Positions 1-8,746 of a DNA stretch of 60,000 nucleotides are shown one piece after another (the stretch's first letter is position 1; each line of letters begins with the position of its first letter). The translations under genes were made by a program, and so were the position numbers. Below the pieces are notes generated by a model. It did not search any database. It was given only the letters and a program-made list of their open reading frames with translations, and was not told where the DNA came from. The stretch comes from Mesostigma viride (taxonomy: Eukaryota > Streptophyta > Mesostigmatophyceae > Mesostigmatales > Mesostigmataceae). The DNA lies in assembly GCA_009746045.1 (NCBI GenBank), contig RPFO01000104.1, forward strand, positions 4,660,477-4,720,476, read 5' to 3'.

Positions 1-1472
1 CGTCTTTCTAAGACGCACATGCTGATATAATTTTCCGAATCTAAAACGCAATATATGGCGAACAAACGCGCCTCGACGCAACGCAGCCTGGCGGCTGCGC
101 TCGGCAATGAAAATACGTCTGCAGCTCCGGCTGCAGCTTCGCCATCAGGTCCGGCAGGCGGCGATGACACTAGTCGTGCACTGGTGGTCGTCCCGCAACC
201 CCCCGGGCTTAACGCCTCGCCATCTGCATCGCCTGACCCCAAGCGCACCCGCCCAGCCGACGACACAGGAGGGTCTTCACGCCCCCAATACACAGAACCG
301 AGCTTTCGTCCCCGGCCTTTCAAGGTCGCAGATTACGACTGGGACACCATTTCTCCGACCGATGCTATGCGCTGCATCTTCTTCGGGGATTACGCTTCGC
401 TTAACGACCTGTGCCTCCATCTCTACTCCATCAATCGCCTCCTCGCCCCGGACGGCAGCCGCTGGGCCAACATCTACGGGTTGATCGGCGGCTTCCGCCC
501 CCATCTCCAGCACGCCATCCTCAACTCCCTTCTCCAGCGCTCTGACGCCGAGATCTGGGCTTCACCCCTTTCCGTCCCCACCCTCCGCTCCATCCTCACG
601 GAAGCCTTTCAGCAGCACGTGACCCCCCTTGCTGCCGACATAGCAGCAATCGGCGGCACGCTGACTGCTGAACTTCCTCACATTTCCACCGCCGCCGCCT
701 CCACCTCCACTGCCATTTCCGCCTCCACTGCCGACATCAAAGCCCAGCTCCTCGACCTCGACCACCGCCTTCAAGCCACCGCCAACGCCCTTGAGAGCTT
801 GCATGACACCGCCGGCCTCACCGCCCAGGCGGTGAAGGACATCGCCGCCCAGCCGGTGCCTGCTGGCCCGGCCGGCGATGCTCCCTCCACCTGGGCGGAC
901 TTGCTTAAGCAGCACACCACCTCCACCACCTCCACCATCTCGGCACAACTCAAGCAACAAGCCCTCGACCTTCGCGAGGAAGCCGACATCGCGCGGCGCA
1001 GCCACAATGTCATCGTCAAGCACTTCGACCAGCAAGCAGGTGAGACCTCCACGAGCCTTCTTGAGGCATTTAAGCGCGCCATTCTTGCCCCCATGTTACT
1101 CACTGGTGAGCTGGACATGTCGGCTGTCCGCCTCCCCCGCGCGCGGGGGAAGGCTGGCCCGGCACCCGTGCTCCTCACCTTTAAGTACATGGCGGACAAG
1201 CTGGCGTTCCTTAAATGCCGCAAGAAGCTCTCGGAGACTCGCTTCACGCTGGACGACGACTTGACCCTGGCCCAGCAACAACGGCGACGCGAGCTATGGC
1301 CGACCTACCTTCAGCTCCGGCAGAGCGCAAGGGGGAAGCCGGTATACTGGAGGGGGGCGGTCATCCACGTTGACCACAAGCCCTGGCAGCCCCCTCCTGC
1401 CACCTCAGACTAGGAATATATATACCAGTAGTGTAGATTAGTAAGGCTTAGCCTAGCATGTGGCCCACGCGC
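1..1472 (+). mobile_element. Element B (ORF1-only LINE-like), 5' part, split by LINE A
   Basis: This is the left part of an element whose second copy lies on the minus strand at 14886-16915. Bases 1-54 match the 5' leader of that copy (shared AGACGCACATGCTGATATAA). The ORF1 follows, then a short trailer with a shared GTAGTGTAGA segment. The match to the minus copy seems to stop near 1472 and to resume near 6741 at ATCATGTACATGTGTGCC, so LINE A appears inserted into it. No target-site duplication is clear at this pair of junctions, so the boundary is approximate. The true 5' end lies outside the window. Confidence 0.6.
55..1413 (+). CDS. ORF1 (gag-like nucleic-acid-binding protein) of element B
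   Basis: This intact 452-residue ORF starts at the first ATG after the element leader. Residues 1-100 are Ala/Ser/Pro-rich and probably disordered. Residues 150-290 are Ala/Thr/Ser-rich with heptad-like spacing that may form a coiled coil. Residues 305-440 resemble the RNA-binding region of L1-type ORF1 proteins, with an NVIVKHF strand, the RLPRARGKAGPAPVLLTF segment, then FTLDDDLTLAQQQRRRELWP. The homologous ORF1 of LINE A shares the VIK, RLP and LDxDxTxAQ landmarks. Its expected role is to coat element RNA and chaperone target-primed reverse transcription. No zinc knuckle is visible. The family assignment rests on motif resemblance only. Confidence 0.7.
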   Translation: MANKRASTQRSLAAALGNENTSAAPAAASPSGPAGGDDTSRALVVVPQPPGLNASPSASPDPKRTRPADDTGGSSRPQYTEPSFRPRPFKVADYDWDTISPTDAMRCIFFGDYASLNDLCLHLYSINRLLAPDGSRWANIYGLIGGFRPHLQHAILNSLLQRSDAEIWASPLSVPTLRSILTEAFQQHVTPLAADIAAIGGTLTAELPHISTAAASTSTAISASTADIKAQLLDLDHRLQATANALESLHDTAGLTAQAVKDIAAQPVPAGPAGDAPSTWADLLKQHTTSTTSTISAQLKQQALDLREEADIARRSHNVIVKHFDQQAGETSTSLLEAFKRAILAPMLLTGELDMSAVRLPRARGKAGPAPVLLTFKYMADKLAFLKCRKKLSETRFTLDDDLTLAQQQRRRELWPTYLQLRQSARGKPVYWRGAVIHVDHKPWQPPPATSD

Positions 1473-1873
1473 ATGTGCGCCCATAATGGCCCCCATGGAT
1501 GATGCCTTCAACATTTAGCCATGCTTTGTCTATAATGGGACCCCCATGGATGTTGCATTAAGAATTTAGCCATGCTATGCCTTTATAAAACTATTCCTGG
1601 ACGCATGGCGGTGCGCCGAGCTATGGATGCCGAGAATGCTCATAACTTTTGATTCCGGGCATGAAATTTGGTCGGGTAAATTGCTACAGACTCGCTTTTT
1701 GATGACGAACACGCTGATCTAATTTTTGGCAGCCATCGCCAAGGATTTCGAAAGTTATCGCCGGCGGCCTGCCCAGCAGATATCGCTATTTTTCTGCACG
1801 TTATGGCGGCACCACGCACGTGAGCCGTGCGCCTGCGCCCCCTGCCATCGTCTAGGTGCTATTAAACGTAGCC

Positions 1874-3049
1874 ATGGAGGCCCCCGCATCGTCTTCAGTT
1901 CTTGCTGCCGAGTCTCTCGAGGACAAACTTGCTGCAAACAAAATCGCCACCGACATTGCCGCGGCCAAGAAAGCCGCTAACAAGCGCACCAAGACTTCGG
2001 CAGCGACTTCGGAAGCAACTCCGATAGCGGTTGAAACCTCCTTGCCGGACTCCATTTCTTCCTCATTCTACATGCCAGACGCACGTTTGAGCCTGGACGA
2101 CATCGCTGCCTTCCTTGGCTTCAGCGACGCCGAGGTGCGACGCGTGCTGCAGCTCCGCTACGAACACAACGCCCCGATTCGCCACCCTCGCACCGGCCAG
2201 GTTATGGACGCTCCTTCGGATACCATTGATGCTTTGGAGCCCAAGGATTGCCGTCTTGCATGTCTTATTTCGTGCTGCTCTGAACTTGTCGAGCTGCCGG
2301 CGACACCCATCGCCAGGCCAGCCCCCGCGACCGACACTACCGTGCCGCTGCAGGACCTCGCACAGTCTTTTACGACCGTGCAGGGCGACATTAAGGTCCT
2401 GAAGGAGACGATGCTGGAGCTGAAGAAAGCCATGGCAGCCCCTGCCAAAACTACCACGTTTGCCGATGTCACCGGCAAGCAATTGACCACCATCGTTCAA
2501 CAGGCGGCCAAGTCTGCAGCTACCGCTGCGGTCACCCAGAATGAAGTGCAGCAACGCCAACGCAATATGGTAATCAAAGGCTTCCAGAAAGGCGCGGCAG
2601 CACAGGAGACAGCACACTCACTTGCCGAGGAGCTGCGCGGCCCAGCGTTTCTGGGGAAGCTGCAGCTCCAGAACCGTGTTGCCATTGAACGTGCCATTCG
2701 GCTGCCAGGCCCTCTGGGCCTGGTCGTCGTCACCATGGCCTCCATGCACGACAAACGCCTCGTGCTGGGAGCACGTCGTCTGCTCCAACGCGGTGACTTC
2801 AGCCTCGACGAGGACTACACGACGGCTCAACTGAAGGCGAGGAGCGCGGTGTGGAACAGCACCATCGTCCAGGAGACCAAGAAGCAAGAGACCAAGGGTA
2901 AGCGCATTAAGTTGCGTCTGCTTCAGGATGGCTCCTTTGCAGCATTCTTTGATGGGCACAGGATTCCAGGTGTTCCGATTAACACCCCCGGAGCGGAGTC
3001 TCGTCAGGCGTCTAGCCAGAAGGGTGCTGCCTCTGTTGGTAGACAGTAG
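1874..3049 (+). CDS. ORF1 of LINE A (gag-like)
   Basis: This is an intact ORF of 391 residues when begun at the ATG at 1874, which is in a good AGCCATGG context; the frame is open six codons further upstream without an ATG. The N-terminus is Ala/Lys-rich. Residues 60-140 contain a small folded-looking segment (LSLDDIAAFLGFSDAEVRRVL). Residues 160-240 look coiled-coil-like. The C-terminal 150 residues match the ORF1 pattern of element B: NMVIKGF, then AIRLPGPLGLVVVT, then FSLDEDYTTAQLKAR. It probably binds element RNA. A 74-bp gap separates it from ORF2. Confidence 0.7.
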   Translation: MEAPASSSVLAAESLEDKLAANKIATDIAAAKKAANKRTKTSAATSEATPIAVETSLPDSISSSFYMPDARLSLDDIAAFLGFSDAEVRRVLQLRYEHNAPIRHPRTGQVMDAPSDTIDALEPKDCRLACLISCCSELVELPATPIARPAPATDTTVPLQDLAQSFTTVQGDIKVLKETMLELKKAMAAPAKTTTFADVTGKQLTTIVQQAAKSAATAAVTQNEVQQRQRNMVIKGFQKGAAAQETAHSLAEELRGPAFLGKLQLQNRVAIERAIRLPGPLGLVVVTMASMHDKRLVLGARRLLQRGDFSLDEDYTTAQLKARSAVWNSTIVQETKKQETKGKRIKLRLLQDGSFAAFFDGHRIPGVPINTPGAESRQASSQKGAASVGRQ

Positions 3050-3123
3050 GTAGACAACCTTCCTCGTCGGCTCGCGGCTAACAGGCTTCGGGGACAGCCT
3101 CTAAATAGTCCCGTTCCACTACC

Positions 3124-6100
3124 ATGCATCGACCTAACAGTCGACTGAGACACATGGTGGTGCCGGTATCTCGGGCCAGAACGACAGCTCTCAGCAGCAA
3201 GATTAGCAACACCCAACGCATGCTAGATTTCCTACGCCTCTGCGTTGCGCAAGCATCCCCGAATACCCAGAGCAGGCGGCAGGCTCGCATCCTACGCCTG
3301 CAGGACAAAATAAATGCGATGAAAAGCACTATTTCCACCGCTTCCCTTCCCCCCTCCGTTCCACCCCCACCTCCATTCCCCGCCGCACCCACCCCCATCA
3401 CCCATCGTCGTTCTCCCCTGGTGGGCCAGCAGGCATCCTTGGCCCTTGCCACTTTTAACACCCGCACATTGCTAGATGACGACCATAGCTGCCGGATCGA
3501 GGAGCTAGTCGCATTTTGCATTGAGCATCGTGTATCTATATTAGGCGTCCAGGAACACCGCCGCACGGTGCCACTTGGCCTGGTGAGCACTGCTCGCTTG
3601 GCGGGTGGCTGGCGGTTTTACTTCGCTGGCAGCGGTACGTCTGGCCAAGGTGGTGTTGGTCTTTTGTGTTCGCCGCTGGCAGTTGCTAGCCTCAGCACGC
3701 TTAAGTTTCTAACCCCACGCCTTATGGTAGCACATTTCACCTCTGTCGAGGGGCGGTCTAAACACCACCTCACGGTGGGGGTGGGCTACGCACCCCACAG
3801 TGGTCTACCTGATTCGGCCCGTGAGGAGTTCTTCGAATCTTTGCATGACCTTGAGAGGGTCACTCCGGCCCGCCACTTTTTGGTTATGCTGCTCGACGCC
3901 AATGCCACGCTCCCCGTGGGCACTGCTGGCAGTCGCTTTGCGCCTGCTGACACGGAAGCTAACGCCAATACTCCCCTTTTCTCTGCCTTTTTGCGGGATA
4001 GCGGGATGGTTGCTGTCAACTGTCAATTCCAACGTCCCTCACAGGACTTGGTCACTTTTCGTGGCCCTAACGGCCGTCAGGCCTGTCTGGACTATGTGGT
4101 GGTACGGCAGCCCAGGTGTACCTCGGTTCTGGACGCCCGAGTGTTTGACACGCCCACGGTGTGCTCTGACCACCGGTTGGTGCGCGCGACCCTTCGGCTC
4201 CGGTTCCACGTCCCCACGCGCCGCGCCACAGTGGTCCGCCCTGACTGGTCTGCTCTACGTCCGGTCAAGGGAGATCCTGAGGACTGGACGGACGCCGAGC
4301 ACGAGCGGAACTGGTGCCGACGGAAGTACCTGTCGGCACTGGACGCCCGGGCGGACGTCGACAAGCTGGACAATGGTGCCCCCAACGCAGCCATTTTTGC
4401 GGGCTTTGCGGCCCGTGCCCCGTTGCTGGCGGCCCGGCACCTGCCGGTCATGCCCCGCCGCCGCCCCGGCCCGCTCTACCGCCAGGACCCCAAGGTCTTG
4501 GCCGCCCGGCACCGCCTCAAGCGTAACCGGGACCCGCTGCAGAAACCATTGCTCAAGGCCGCCCTTGTGGAGGCCTACGAGCACGCTCAGGACGCGGAGG
4601 CGGCCCAGTGCATCGCGGATGCCAAGGCCTGCCAGGCCCGCAACCAGGGCAAGGACATGTGGTACCACCTCGACCGGCTCGGCGGCCGGCGGCAGCGCAC
4701 CCCGGTGGAGCATACGGGGGACGGCACGGCGCCGGTAAGCCTTGACCGCTGGTTGGCCCACAATGTTTCCTTGACCGGTGGGGCTCGCGCCCCCCCCCGC
4801 CGCTGCACCCCGAGACGGCCGCCCGCCTCGGGGTCGCCGGACCCCCGCCGCCACCGGCGCCCCCCTCCTCGGCCGCGGACTACCAAGTCCCCGCCTTGCA
4901 GGAGGGCCGCCTTGCCACTGACGACGTTGTCCCCCCTTCACTTTGGAGGAATTGGACGGCGCCCTTGCTCGCCTGCGGTACGATGCAGCGGTCGGTGCCG
5001 ACCACCTTTCTGCTGAGCTGCTGAAGACCCCTGATCTGGCGGTTAGGGATCTTCTGCTGGCGTTCTGCAACCGTGTCCTGCTCTCTGACGAGCCTCCGCC
5101 TGCTGAGTGGCAGACGGCCATCCGCGTCATGCTGTACAAGAAGGGCTCTGCTGCTGACCCCGGCAACTACCGGGGTGTCTGCCTCCAGAGCGCCGCGCTG
5201 AAGGTCTTCATGCGCATGATGCTGCACAGGCTCCGCGCCGCGCTGGACCCACACCTGGGTGAGTCTCAGATGGGTTTCCGTAGTGGTCGTAACACTGTCA
5301 TGGCTGTGTTTGTCGCGCGCCGGTTGATGGAGGAGGTGCGTCGACTTCCCCCTGACAGTTTGCCGCTGGTCTTCATTTTTGTTGACTATATCAAGGCCTT
5401 TGACACGGTTCTCTGGGAGGCTCTTTGGGCCATCCTAGCTCTGGATCGGGTACCACCTGCGTTTATTGCTGCCATTCGCCGACTGTATGAGGGCTCACAG
5501 GCAGTAGTGCGGACTGCGGAGGGCACCACTCCACCATTCCCCCTTCACCACGGGGTGTGGCAAGGTTGTGTCCTGTCCCCATACCTGTTCATTATTGTCG
5601 TGGATCACGTCATGCGCCGGGCACGTGCGCGCTTTACTGCTCTTAAGGGGTTCGAGCCAGGCTTGGACATCCTTAACGTGAAAGAGCACGGCGGGGTTAG
5701 ACCGGGGTACCGCCTTGCCGACCTGATTTATGCGGATGATACCACCCTCATCGAGAGCCCCGAGCACATTCAGACCTGGCTGGACTGCCTGGGCCTGGAG
5801 GCGCGGGCGGTGGGGTTGGAGATTAGTGTCAAGACTGAGGCGATGGTGATAGGGGCCTCCAGTAAACCACCGCTGCCGCGCCTGCTCGACGGGACGGAGG
5901 TCCCGTTCCGCGACCGCTTCAAGCTGTTGGGGAGCTGGCTTCCTGACACCGACGACGATGTGGACACCCGCATCGCCCTCGCCTGGGCCAAGCTCCGTTC
6001 GCTCACACCTTACTGGCGCTCGAAGGGCCTGGACGGGCACCGCAAACGCATGCTCTTCAAGGTCCTCGTCCTCACGGTGCTCACGTATGGCGCCGAGGCG

Positions 6101-6592
6101 TGGACCCTCCCACCCAAACTGGCAGCTCGGCTCGACGGCACAGTTTACAGGATGCTCCGGCAGGTCCTTAACGTAGGTTTTTCCGAGCGTCCGTCATCAG
6201 AGTCTTTGTATCATGGCATGCCTCGTGTTTCGGACGAGATTAGGCAGCGTAGGATAGCATTTGTAGGACACCTTGCCCGCACTAGCCAGGTCGACACCAC
6301 CCTTGGTCTGGCCGGCCCCCAGCGGCTTGGCCAGCCAGGGCGGCATATTCTGACCTGGCCTGGCCCCGCGGACATTCCCAAAAGGGTAGGGAAACCTGTC
6401 ACCAACTACGTTCAGATGTTGCTGGACGACCTAGTGGTCCCAGCCCAGTTTGAGCACCGCATACACTCTCTCTCCCGTCTTTGGACTGTCATGCAGGACA
6501 AGACGCGGTGGAAGAAGATTGTCAAGGCGCACACGCCCGACCCTGTGGGCAAGCCACCTCCCCCCAAGCGGAGGAGGCGTTTTGATGAGTAG
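3124..6592 (+). pseudogene. LINE A ORF2: endonuclease plus reverse transcriptase, two frameshifts
   Basis: The first ATG is at 3124. An apurinic-type endonuclease domain (EEP fold) runs from about 3445 to 4210: TFNTRTL, GVQEHR, GYAPHSG, LLDANA, LDYVVV and SDHRLVRA supply the expected Asn, Glu, Tyr, Asp and His residues. The reverse transcriptase follows from about 5100: LYKKGSAADPGNYRGVCL, FVDYIKAFDTV (motif A), GVWQGCVLSPYLF (motif B) and YADDTTL (motif C). The C-terminus has the RQRRIAFVGHLAR segment common in LINEs and a basic PKRRRR tail. The frame breaks at a C run near 4790-4799 and again at 4931-4936, so three frames are used. Both breaks lie in homopolymers, so either real decay or sequencing slips could explain them. 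Every key catalytic motif is present. Confidence 0.85.
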
Positions 6593-6740
6593 TGTAGTTA
6601 GGATTTTCTAGATAGCCTAGCGTTAGTATAGTTCGACCACGCGGCTTCCTCCACCCCATCCATCATGGAATATGTGCTACATGACCTCCCCACGGAGGCA
6701 TGTTATAATTTAATTTAATTTAATTTAATTTTTTAATGCC
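6593..6740 (+). other. LINE A 3' UTR with terminal hairpin and TTAAT-type tail
   Basis: After the stop codon the UTR runs to the hairpin CCTCC-CCAC-GGAGG (6685-6698), then ATGTT, then repeated TTAAT units (about 6703-6735) instead of a poly(A). Hairpin plus microsatellite is the known arrangement of stringent-type LINEs such as eel UnaL2, where the reverse transcriptase recognises a 3' stem-loop. Copies recur at 7510-7645, inverted at 7646-7760, and on the minus strand at 14637-14760. Confidence 0.7.
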
Positions 6741-7097
6741 TTTATTTAATCATGTACATGTGTGCCTATGATGTGCCACACTCCAGACGATGCATAGCCT
6801 TATTTAGTAATGTTGTGCCCATGCAGGGAGTCACTCTCTGCTGAGAAGCCATGCCATAGCTCTTGTATAGCCATGATGATCTTCCCCCTCACAGGCATGC
6901 TCCCCCCTTACCCGGGCATAGCGTGATAGACCATGAGGGTGCGGGTGCCCTGGTGCACCTAGAGCAAGTGTTGTTTACATTCCCACCCTTGCAGGAAGTA
7001 GCTTAGAATGTATTATAGGCCCATATGCCCCTTCTCAGGGCTATGTGCTACATATACTCCCAACGGAGTTATGTTCCTAATTAATTAATTAATTAAT
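6741..7097 (+). mobile_element. Element B 3' UTR (right part of the copy split by LINE A)
   Basis: This matches the minus-strand element B tail from ATCATGTACATG onward. It contains an imperfect stem-loop near 6825-6841 (CAGGGAG/CTCTCTG), a conserved stretch with GCATAGCGTGATAGACCATG, and the terminal hairpin ACTCC-CAAC-GGAGT at 7056-7069. It ends with TTAA-type repeats (7078-7097). It contains no ORF. Confidence 0.65.
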
Positions 7098-7645
7098 GCC
7101 ATGCAGAGAGATGCTCTCTGTCGAGAAGCCATGTCCTAGCTCTTGTATAGCCATGATGATCTTCCTCCCTCACAGGCATGCTCCCCCCTTACCCGGGCAT
7201 AGCGTGATAGACCATGAGGGTGCAGGTGCCTTGGTGCACCTAGAGCAGGGGTAGCTTACATTCCCACCCTTGCATGAAGTAGCCTAGAATGTATTAAAAG
7301 CCATATGCCCCTTCTCAGGGCTATGTGCTACATCTACTCCCAACGGAGTGATGTTGATAATTAATTAATTAATTAATCCACTCTCTCTCCCGTCTTTGGA
7401 CTGTCATGCAGGACAAGACGCGGTGGAAGAAGATTGTCAAGGCGCACACGCCCGACCCTGTGGGCAAGCCACCTCCCCCCAAGCGGAGGCGGCGTTTTGA
7501 TGAGTAGCGTAGTTAGGTTTTTTCTAGATAGCTTAGAGTTAGTATAGTTCGATCACGCGGCTTCCTTCACCCCATCCATCATGGAATATGTGCTACATGA
7601 CCTCCCCACGGCGGCATGTTATAATTTAATTTAATTTAATTTAAT
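7098..7645 (+). mobile_element. Element B tail joined to the LINE A 3' end
   Basis: Bases 7098-7377 are another element B 3' UTR, starting at its CAGAGAG-ATG-CTCTCTG stem-loop and ending in TTAA repeats. The sequence then switches at CCACTCTCTCTCCCG (7378) into the last 135 bp of LINE A ORF2 and its 3' UTR, to about 7645. The identical switch exists in the minus-strand nest at 14885/14886. This is therefore a fragment of the same nested B-in-A structure, not an independent insertion, unless insertion is highly site-specific. Confidence 0.65.
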
Positions 7646-7842
7646 GCCTCCGTGGGGAGGTCATGTAGCACATATTTCATGATGGATGGGGTGGAGGAAG
7701 CCGCGTGATCGAACTATCCTAACTCTATCTAGAAAATCCTAACTGCACTACTCATCAAAAACGCCTCCTCCGCTTGGGGGGAGGTGGCTTGCCCACAGGG
7801 TCGGGCGTGTGCGCCTTGACAATCTTCTTCCACCGCGTCTCA
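7646..7842 (-). mobile_element. Inverted copy of the LINE A 3' end
   Basis: This is the reverse complement of the LINE A C-terminal coding end and 3' UTR. It faces the plus-strand copy at 7419-7640 tail to tail across the TTAAT repeat, giving arms of about 200 bp with almost no spacer. It stops within the coding end, where a third element B tail begins. Confidence 0.75.
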
Positions 7843-8112
7843 CAGGCATGCTCCCCCCCTTACCCGCGGCCCGGCACTGAACGCAAAGGTTTTCACCTTT
7901 GCGGAGTGTCTGATCAGAATAGCGTGATAGACCATGAGGGTGCGGGTGCCCTGGTGCACCTAGAGCAAGTGTTGTTTACATTCCCACCCTTGCAGGAAGT
8001 AGCTTAGAATGTATTATAGGCTCATATGCCCCTTCTCAGGGCTATGTGCTACATATACTCCCAACGGAGTTATGTTCCTAATTAATTAATTAATTAATTA
8101 ATTAATTAATTC
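7843..8112 (+). mobile_element. Third element B tail, carrying a roughly 50-bp insertion
   Basis: The tail enters at CTCACAGGCATGCTCC, is interrupted at 7868-7918 by a segment absent from the other copies, then continues to the ACTCC-CAAC-GGAGT hairpin and a long TTAA-type repeat (about 8081-8112). The interrupting segment contains the hairpin GCAAAGGT-TTTC-ACCTTTGC (7883-7902). Confidence 0.65.
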
Positions 8113-8689
8113 ACAACATGGCGCAACGACACGCGCCCCATAAACGGGGCCATATTTAGTGAGCTTGGAGGGTCAAAACGTTGAAAATAGGTGTTGTATA
8201 AGTTATACAGCATCAAACATGCATCAAACATCATGAGTTGTAGTGGTGGCAGACGGCAGCATACTTCCGTGCCTAGGGGCAGCACCATCTTGTGGGCAAC
8301 CCCCCCCCCCCTCTATGGTACCTGCCAAAATTTTGACTGCAGATTTGGGTTCAGCTCGCCAAGTGCTATCAGTTTGTCCGTCAAACCGTTTCAGAATTCC
8401 GACCATACAGGGAGCTAGCAGAAAATCCAAGTGTTTTGTTGTAAAAAACCCATATCGGCCCGGCACCCTACCTACCTACCCTTTAAGTTAACGGTTTTTG
8501 AGGCTCCGTAACTTCTAACCTAGAGACCCCCTGGGGTTGCGACCAGTGGCAAACATGCTTGTTTTCGCGAGATCTACTCGAATCCAGCATGATGTAAGTT
8601 TTCTTGTTTTTGGACACCCCCCTTGGCGTACGGGCCACAGGATGCCCGATGGTTTTTAATACGTAGGGATACATTGCTCTGTGTAGTAA

Positions 8690-8746
8690 TTATTCTACTT
8701 TAAACTCGTGCGCCCGTTGGGGAGCCACAGAGCATTAACCCCGATC
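8690..8746 (-). mobile_element. Relic of a LINE C 3' tail, inverted
   Basis: ACTCGTGCGCCCGTTGGGG followed by AGCATTAACCCCGAT is the reverse complement of the LINE C tail at 35266-35310, with a few substitutions. No coding sequence of that element remains beside it. Confidence 0.6.

Larger units (their letters stand above)
1473..6740 (+). mobile_element. LINE A, near full-length non-LTR retrotransposon
   Basis: The order is 5' leader (1473-1873), ORF1 (1874-3049), a 74-bp spacer, ORF2 with endonuclease and reverse transcriptase (3124-6592), and a short 3' UTR ending in a hairpin and a TTAAT-type microsatellite. The leader holds two imperfect copies of a roughly 52-bp unit containing CCCCCATGGATG and ATTTAGCCATGCT (about 1483-1590). 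Further on, GCTCATAACTTT and GCTGATCTAATTTTT resemble the element B leader, so the two families share 5' UTR ancestry. An L1-like or related clade with ORF1 is likely. The 5' boundary is inferred from where similarity to element B stops. Confidence 0.7.

Noticed and set aside
562-1247. Minus-strand ORFs opposite element B ORF1
   Set aside because: They are shadows of the GC-rich plus-strand ORF1.
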